Source of the DNA: DASZHJ01 sp035263705
GTDB taxonomy: Bacteria; Pseudomonadota; Alphaproteobacteria; ATCC43930; CGMCC-115725
Direction: 5' to 3'
Assembly (NCBI GenBank): GCA_035263705.1
Contig: DATFRA010000289.1
Coordinates: 1 to 10,193 of the forward strand
Length of the DNA: 10,193 nucleotides
Shown: positions 6,952 to 10,193 of the stretch, piece after piece
Layout of the letters: each line of letters starts with the position of its first letter
Position numbering within the stretch: position 1 is the first letter of the stretch
Made by a program: the position numbers and the translations under genes
The notes under the pieces: model-generated
Told to the model about the DNA's origin: nothing
Databases searched by the model: none
The model's input: the letters and a program-made list of their open reading frames with translations, nothing else

Positions 6952-6977
6952 CCGTGTCATCGCCCATGACGACACGG
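6952..6977. promoter_or_regulatory. Nested inverted repeats in the dioxygenase/ammonia-lyase divergent promoter (candidate operator)
   Basis: An outer dyad has perfect 7-bp arms, CCGTGTC and GACACGG, with a 12-bp spacer (6952-6977). Inside it is a second perfect dyad, GTCAT and ATGAC with a 5-bp spacer (6956-6970), whose centre is displaced by about 1.5 bp. The site is near the middle of the 137-bp gap between two divergent starts (6884 minus, 7022 plus), where a regulator controlling both genes would bind. No promoter boxes could be assigned confidently. The regulator family cannot be named and no regulator gene is in the window. Confidence 0.42.
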
Positions 6978-7021
6978 GAACGGACGCGGTAGGGTAGACT
7001 GGTCCCGGTGGGAGAAAGCCC

Positions 7022-8548
7022 ATGCGTATCGGCGCCGGATCGTTGAGCCTCCGCGAGCTTCGCGGATTCACCCGTTCGCGGGAGCCGCTCGAGCTCGATC
7101 CTCGTTGCCGCGGCGCCGTCGAGCGCGCCGCCCAGGCGGTGGGTGCGATCGTCGCTCGCGGCGAGACCGTCTACGGCGTCAACACCGGCTTCGGCCTGCT
7201 CGCGCAAACCTCGATCTCGCACGACAATCTCAAGGCGCTACAGCGAAACCTCGTGCTGTCGCACAGCGCCGGCACGGGTCCGCTGCTCGACGACGCGACC
7301 GTGCGCTTGATCCTCGCGCTCAAGATCGCGGCCCTCGCTCAGGGTTATTCAGGCGTGCGCTGGAGCGTGATCGAGGCCATGCATCGCCTCATCGAGGCCG
7401 AGGTCTATCCCTGCGTTCCCGCGAAGGGATCGGTGGGCGCGTCGGGCGACCTGGCGCCGCTCGCGCATCTGTCGGCGGCGCTCATCGGCGTCGGCGAGGT
7501 GCGCCATCGCGGCGAGATCCTGCCGGCCGCGGAGGGATTGCGGCGCGTGGGCCTTTCACCCCTCGAGCTCGGACCCAAGGAGGGGCTGGCGCTCCTCAAC
7601 GGCACGCAGGTCTCGACCGCGCTGGCGCTCACGGGCCTCTTCGCGATCGAGGACGCCTTTGCGGCGGCACTGGTCGCGGGCGCGCTCTCCGTCGATGCGG
7701 CCAAGGGATCTGACACGCCCTTCGATCCCCGCATCCACGCGATCCGCGGCCATGCCGGCCAGATGGCAGTCGCCGCGATCTATCTCGATCTGCTGAAAGG
7801 CAGCGCCATCCGCGCCTCCCACCTGGACTGCAAGAGGGTGCAGGACCCTTACTCGCTCCGCTGTCAGCCGCAGGTGATGGGCGCGTGCCTCGATCACCTC
7901 CGGTTTGCGGCCGAGGTGATCGCGCGCGAGGCGAACGCGGTCTCAGATAATCCCCTGGTGTTCGCCGACACTGGCGAGGTGCTTTCCGGTGGGAATTTCC
8001 ACGCGGAGCCCGTGGCCATGGCCGCCGACGTCCTGGCGCTAGTGGCGGCGGAGATCGGCGCGCTCTCGGAACGGCGGATCGCGCTGCTGATCGACCACAC
8101 GATCTCGGAGTTGCCGGCCTTCCTGGTGCGCGAGGGCGGGCTCAACTCCGGCTTCATGATCGCGCAGGTGACGGCAGCGGCGCTCGCCTCCGAGAACAAG
8201 TCGCTGGCCCACCCCGCGAGCGTCGACAGCCTGCCGACCTCCGCCAATCAGGAGGACCACGTGTCGATGGCGACGTTCGCCGCGCGCCGGCTCGGCGAGA
8301 TGGCGGACAATACCGCGGGCATCGTCGCGATCGAGCTGCTGGCAGCTGCGCAAGGCATCGAGTTCCATGCCGCGCTCGAGACCTCCGCGCGGCTCGCCGA
8401 GGCGAAATCGCTGATCCGCGCGGTGGTACCGCCTTACGATCGCGACCGCCCCTTCGCACCCGACATCGCCGCCATGAAGCGTCTGATCGCCGAGGGCGCG
8501 TTCGCGCGATTGTTTCCGGGAGGAACCTTACCCAGCATGCGTCCTTGA
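7022..8548 (+). CDS. hutH: Histidine ammonia-lyase (histidase)
   Basis: The enzyme eliminates ammonia from L-histidine to give trans-urocanate, the first step of histidine degradation, as a cytoplasmic homotetramer. At 508 residues it is a normal full length. The Ala140-Ser141-Gly142 triad in SVGASGDLAPLAHL forms the MIO electrophile. Other active-site residues known from Pseudomonas putida HutH are all present at a constant offset: Tyr51 (YGVNTGFG), His81 in the Ser-His pair of LSHSAGTG, Asn193 (LNGTQ), Gln274, Tyr277 and Arg280 (QDPYSLR), Phe326 (GNFHAEP) and Glu411 (ANQEDHVS). The Ser-His pair favours histidine over tyrosine/phenylalanine lyases. GGAG at 7011-7014 lies 7 nt before the ATG. 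No hutU, hutI, hutG or hutC is visible beside it, and it is divergent from a ring-cleavage dioxygenase, so its physiological substrate may still differ from histidine. Confidence 0.93.
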   Translation: MRIGAGSLSLRELRGFTRSREPLELDPRCRGAVERAAQAVGAIVARGETVYGVNTGFGLLAQTSISHDNLKALQRNLVLSHSAGTGPLLDDATVRLILALKIAALAQGYSGVRWSVIEAMHRLIEAEVYPCVPAKGSVGASGDLAPLAHLSAALIGVGEVRHRGEILPAAEGLRRVGLSPLELGPKEGLALLNGTQVSTALALTGLFAIEDAFAAALVAGALSVDAAKGSDTPFDPRIHAIRGHAGQMAVAAIYLDLLKGSAIRASHLDCKRVQDPYSLRCQPQVMGACLDHLRFAAEVIAREANAVSDNPLVFADTGEVLSGGNFHAEPVAMAADVLALVAAEIGALSERRIALLIDHTISELPAFLVREGGLNSGFMIAQVTAAALASENKSLAHPASVDSLPTSANQEDHVSMATFAARRLGEMADNTAGIVAIELLAAAQGIEFHAALETSARLAEAKSLIRAVVPPYDRDRPFAPDIAAMKRLIAEGAFARLFPGGTLPSMRP

Positions 8549-8600
8549 CCGACGTCAGGGATTCACTATCGAGACGCGAAGGATGGGGCGGAAGAGAGCA

Positions 8601-8712
8601 TCGTGCGTCCTTCGACGCGCTTCGCTTGCTCAGGATGAGGGTTTTTCTTTGCCGGTCTCAAGTCTCTTCATCCTGAGCAAGCGAGCTAGCGAGCGCGTCG
8701 AAGGACGCACGA
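8601..8712. repeat. Long imperfect palindromic intergenic repeat
   Basis: The left arm (8601-8640, 40 bp) and right arm (8666-8712, 47 bp) are inverted copies. Thirty-nine of 40 positions match once a 7-bp insertion (GCTAGCG) in the right arm is allowed. The 25-bp loop is 8641-8665. The insertion creates a near-tandem AGCGAGC duplication. The arm core (CGTCCTTCGACGCGCTTCGC with CAGGATGAGG) resembles palindromic elements that I recall being scattered through intergenic regions of alphaproteobacteria. As RNA it would form a very long hairpin with one bulge, and it could end hutH transcription or stabilise the 3' end. The 290-bp spacer (8549-8838) holds nothing else I can support. An 80-residue open frame crossing it (8583-8825) is mostly the repeat itself and is not called. 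Confidence 0.85.
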
Positions 8713-8838
8713 CGCGGTCGCAGGGCCAGTTCCCTGGTCTCCGTGCCCCCGCGGTGACTCTGTCATGTGTTAAGCACGCTCGACCTCCGCCGAGAATCCT
8801 GAATATCATGGCTGACGCGAAATAGATCGGTGTCGGCG

Positions 8839-10193
8839 ATGGCCAGGAATTCCAATCCCTACCTCGCGCTTGGCGTACGTCCGATCATCAATTGCTGCGC
8901 CGTGCGCACGCTCTATGGCGGCAGCCTGATGCTGCCGCAGGTCAAGGCGGTCATGGCCGAGGCCTCGCGCCAGTTCGTCAATCTCGACGAGCTCATGGAG
9001 GCTGCGGGCCAGAGGCTCGCGGAGCTCACGCAGGCGGAATGGGGCATGGTCACCTGTGGCAGCGCCGCCGCGATGGCGTTGGCGACCGCCGCCGCGATCG
9101 CCGGCAACGATCCCGTGAAGATGCTGCGGCTGCCCTTCACCGACGGCATGATCAACCGCGTGATCATGCTGAAGAACCAGCGCTTCGCCTACGACCAGGC
9201 GATCCGAATGGCGGGTGCGCACGTGGTCGAGATCGGCACGCGCGCCGAGCTCGATGCCGCGCTCGCCAAGCCCGTCGCCATGATCGCCGTGCTCGGCAAT
9301 GTGGAGGATAGATCCGCGGTCCGGCTGGAGGAGCTGGTGGCGGCGGCGAAGCCGCGCGGCATTCCCGTGATGGTGGACGCAGCCTCCGAGCAGCTGGAGC
9401 GACCGGTACCCTACCTCGCCCGCGGCGCCGATCTCGCAGTCTACAGCGGGGGAAAATACCTGCGGGGTCCCCAGACAAGCGGGCTGCTGCTGGGCTCGAA
9501 GGCACTGATCCAGGCGGCCTGGCGCAACGCTTCGCCGCATCAATCCCTGGGTCGGCCGATGAAGGTCTCCAAGGAGGACGTGATCGGCTGCCTCGCGGCG
9601 GTCGAGTACTGGTTCGAGACGCGCGATCCCGCGGCGGAGCTCCGGCGCTGGCGCGGCGACCTGCAGACCATCACGGAGCGGCTCGCGCGCGTCTCGGACG
9701 CCGTCACCGAGGTCGTCGAGCCCGCGGGCGTCGAGAAGGTGCCGAAGCTCCGCATTCTCTGGGACACCAAGCGCATCCCGATCGATGGCGACGGCGTGCG
9801 TCGGCGCCTGCTCGAGGGTTCGCCCCGCATCATGATCGACGACACCGCGACAACCGCCGACACGATCGTGATCGATCCTTTCGCGCTGCAGCCGGGCGAG
9901 GCCGAGGCAGTCGGCGTCGCCATCACCTTGGCGCTGACCCACGCGAGCCGCGAGAAACCGGCGGCAGAGCCGCCGGTCGCGGCGGAGGTCGCGGGCGAGT
10001 GGGATCTGCGGATCAAGTTCCTCCGCGGCGAGCGCACGCACCGTCTTCTCATCGAGCAGCGTGGCAGCGAGCTCTCCGGGCAACAGCATTCCGCCGATTT
10101 CGACAGCCCGGTCGTGGGTCGGCTCACGCCGGAGGGCGTCGATTTCTCCTTCGACTATCGCTATGAGGGCAGCTCCATCTCCTATCACTTCCT
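8839..10193 (+). CDS. SelA-like PLP-dependent enzyme with C-terminal beta-rich domain (cut by window edge)
   Basis: The frame is open from ATG 8839 to the end of the window (451 codons, no stop). Residues about 8-370 form a fold-type I PLP enzyme of the SelA / D-glucosaminate-6-phosphate ammonia-lyase group. The PLP-binding lysine is Lys206 in YSGGKYLRGPQTSG, the pyridine-nitrogen aspartate is probably Asp180 in VMVDAASEQ, and the cofactor phosphate region is CGSAAAMALA (73-82). A Pro/Ala/Glu-rich linker (371-386) leads to an extra domain beginning GEWDLRIKF, with alternating polar and hydrophobic strands to the edge. It is unlikely to be true SelA: that extra domain is not part of selenocysteine synthase, and no selB is near. 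The true reaction is unknown; beta-elimination, racemisation or transfer on an amino acid or amino sugar are all possible. GTG 8830 is an alternative in-frame start, and no strong Shine-Dalgarno was seen for either. The long palindrome upstream separates it from hutH. Confidence 0.85.
   Translation, partial: MARNSNPYLALGVRPIINCCAVRTLYGGSLMLPQVKAVMAEASRQFVNLDELMEAAGQRLAELTQAEWGMVTCGSAAAMALATAAAIAGNDPVKMLRLPFTDGMINRVIMLKNQRFAYDQAIRMAGAHVVEIGTRAELDAALAKPVAMIAVLGNVEDRSAVRLEELVAAAKPRGIPVMVDAASEQLERPVPYLARGADLAVYSGGKYLRGPQTSGLLLGSKALIQAAWRNASPHQSLGRPMKVSKEDVIGCLAAVEYWFETRDPAAELRRWRGDLQTITERLARVSDAVTEVVEPAGVEKVPKLRILWDTKRIPIDGDGVRRRLLEGSPRIMIDDTATTADTIVIDPFALQPGEAEAVGVAITLALTHASREKPAAEPPVAAEVAGEWDLRIKFLRGERTHRLLIEQRGSELSGQQHSADFDSPVVGRLTPEGVDFSFDYRYEGSSISYHF

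Noticed and set aside
5929..7071. A 380-codon minus-strand frame covering the dioxygenase gene in another frame
   Set aside because: The dioxygenase frame carries the metal triad and a strong ribosome binding site. This frame is Arg/Pro/Gly-rich and would run into the ammonia-lyase gene.
8601..8712. The palindrome as an insertion-sequence end, attachment site or CRISPR remnant
   Set aside because: There is no transposase or integrase gene, no spacer periodicity and no target duplication next to it. A single inverted pair does not support any of these.
8583..8825. An 80-codon plus-strand frame between hutH and the SelA-like gene
   Set aside because: Most of it is translation of the palindromic repeat, with no ribosome binding site and no recognisable protein character.
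8806..10188. A 460-codon open frame on the minus strand opposite the SelA-like gene
   Set aside because: The protein is rich in Arg, His and Asp with no recognisable domain, and lies fully antisense to a gene with clear family motifs. Long antisense frames are common in DNA this GC-rich.
8839..10193. Calling the last gene selenocysteine synthase (selA)
   Set aside because: It has an extra C-terminal domain, no selB or tRNA-Sec gene is nearby, and many SelA-like proteins do unrelated PLP chemistry.

Overview
The window looks like a piece of a GC-rich (roughly two-thirds G+C by eye) alphaproteobacterial chromosome. The reasons are the strong C/G preference at third codon positions, the types of catabolic gene present, and a long palindromic intergenic repeat that resembles dispersed repeats I associate with Rhizobiales/Rhodospirillales genomes. 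This assignment is inferred from style, not from a marker gene. Nine genes are supported, two of them cut by the window edges. They are tightly packed, and no gene-free stretch exceeds 300 bases.

Layout. At the left edge is the C-terminal end of a UbiD-family (prenylated-FMN type) decarboxylase (1-273, +). It is followed on the same strand by a three-gene ABC importer: permease (290-1189), ATPase (1194-1991) and secreted substrate-binding protein (2040-3047). This is the TrpXYZ-like class (COG4120/COG1101/COG2984 type), and the close spacing suggests one operon. Converging on it, with a 6-bp gap, is a D-2-hydroxyacid dehydrogenase (3054-4064, -). Divergent from that is an alpha/beta hydrolase of the 2,6-dihydropseudooxynicotine-hydrolase/FrsA-like class (4154-5389, +). 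Next come a group I truncated haemoglobin (5554-5919, +) and a two-domain extradiol ring-cleavage dioxygenase of the VOC superfamily (5973-6884, -). Divergent from the dioxygenase is a histidine ammonia-lyase with an apparently intact active site (7022-8548, +). A 290-bp spacer carrying a long imperfect palindrome leads to a SelA-like PLP enzyme with an extra C-terminal beta-rich domain, cut by the right edge (8839-end, +).

Together the genes suggest peripheral catabolism. Small organic, possibly aromatic, acids would be taken up, and a decarboxylase, 2-hydroxyacid dehydrogenase, ring-cleavage dioxygenase, hydrolase, ammonia-lyase and PLP lyase/transferase would process aromatic or amino-acid-derived carbon. 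The genes lie on both strands in at least five transcription units, so a single linear pathway is not shown. The histidine ammonia-lyase has no other hut gene beside it here.

I found no clear sign of a new defence, mobile, CRISPR or RNA-based system. The most useful leads are the C-terminal domain on the SelA-like enzyme, the nested dyad in the dioxygenase/ammonia-lyase divergent promoter, the perfect dyad before the haemoglobin gene, the altered predicted haem-pocket residue in the haemoglobin, and the UbiD-transporter linkage.
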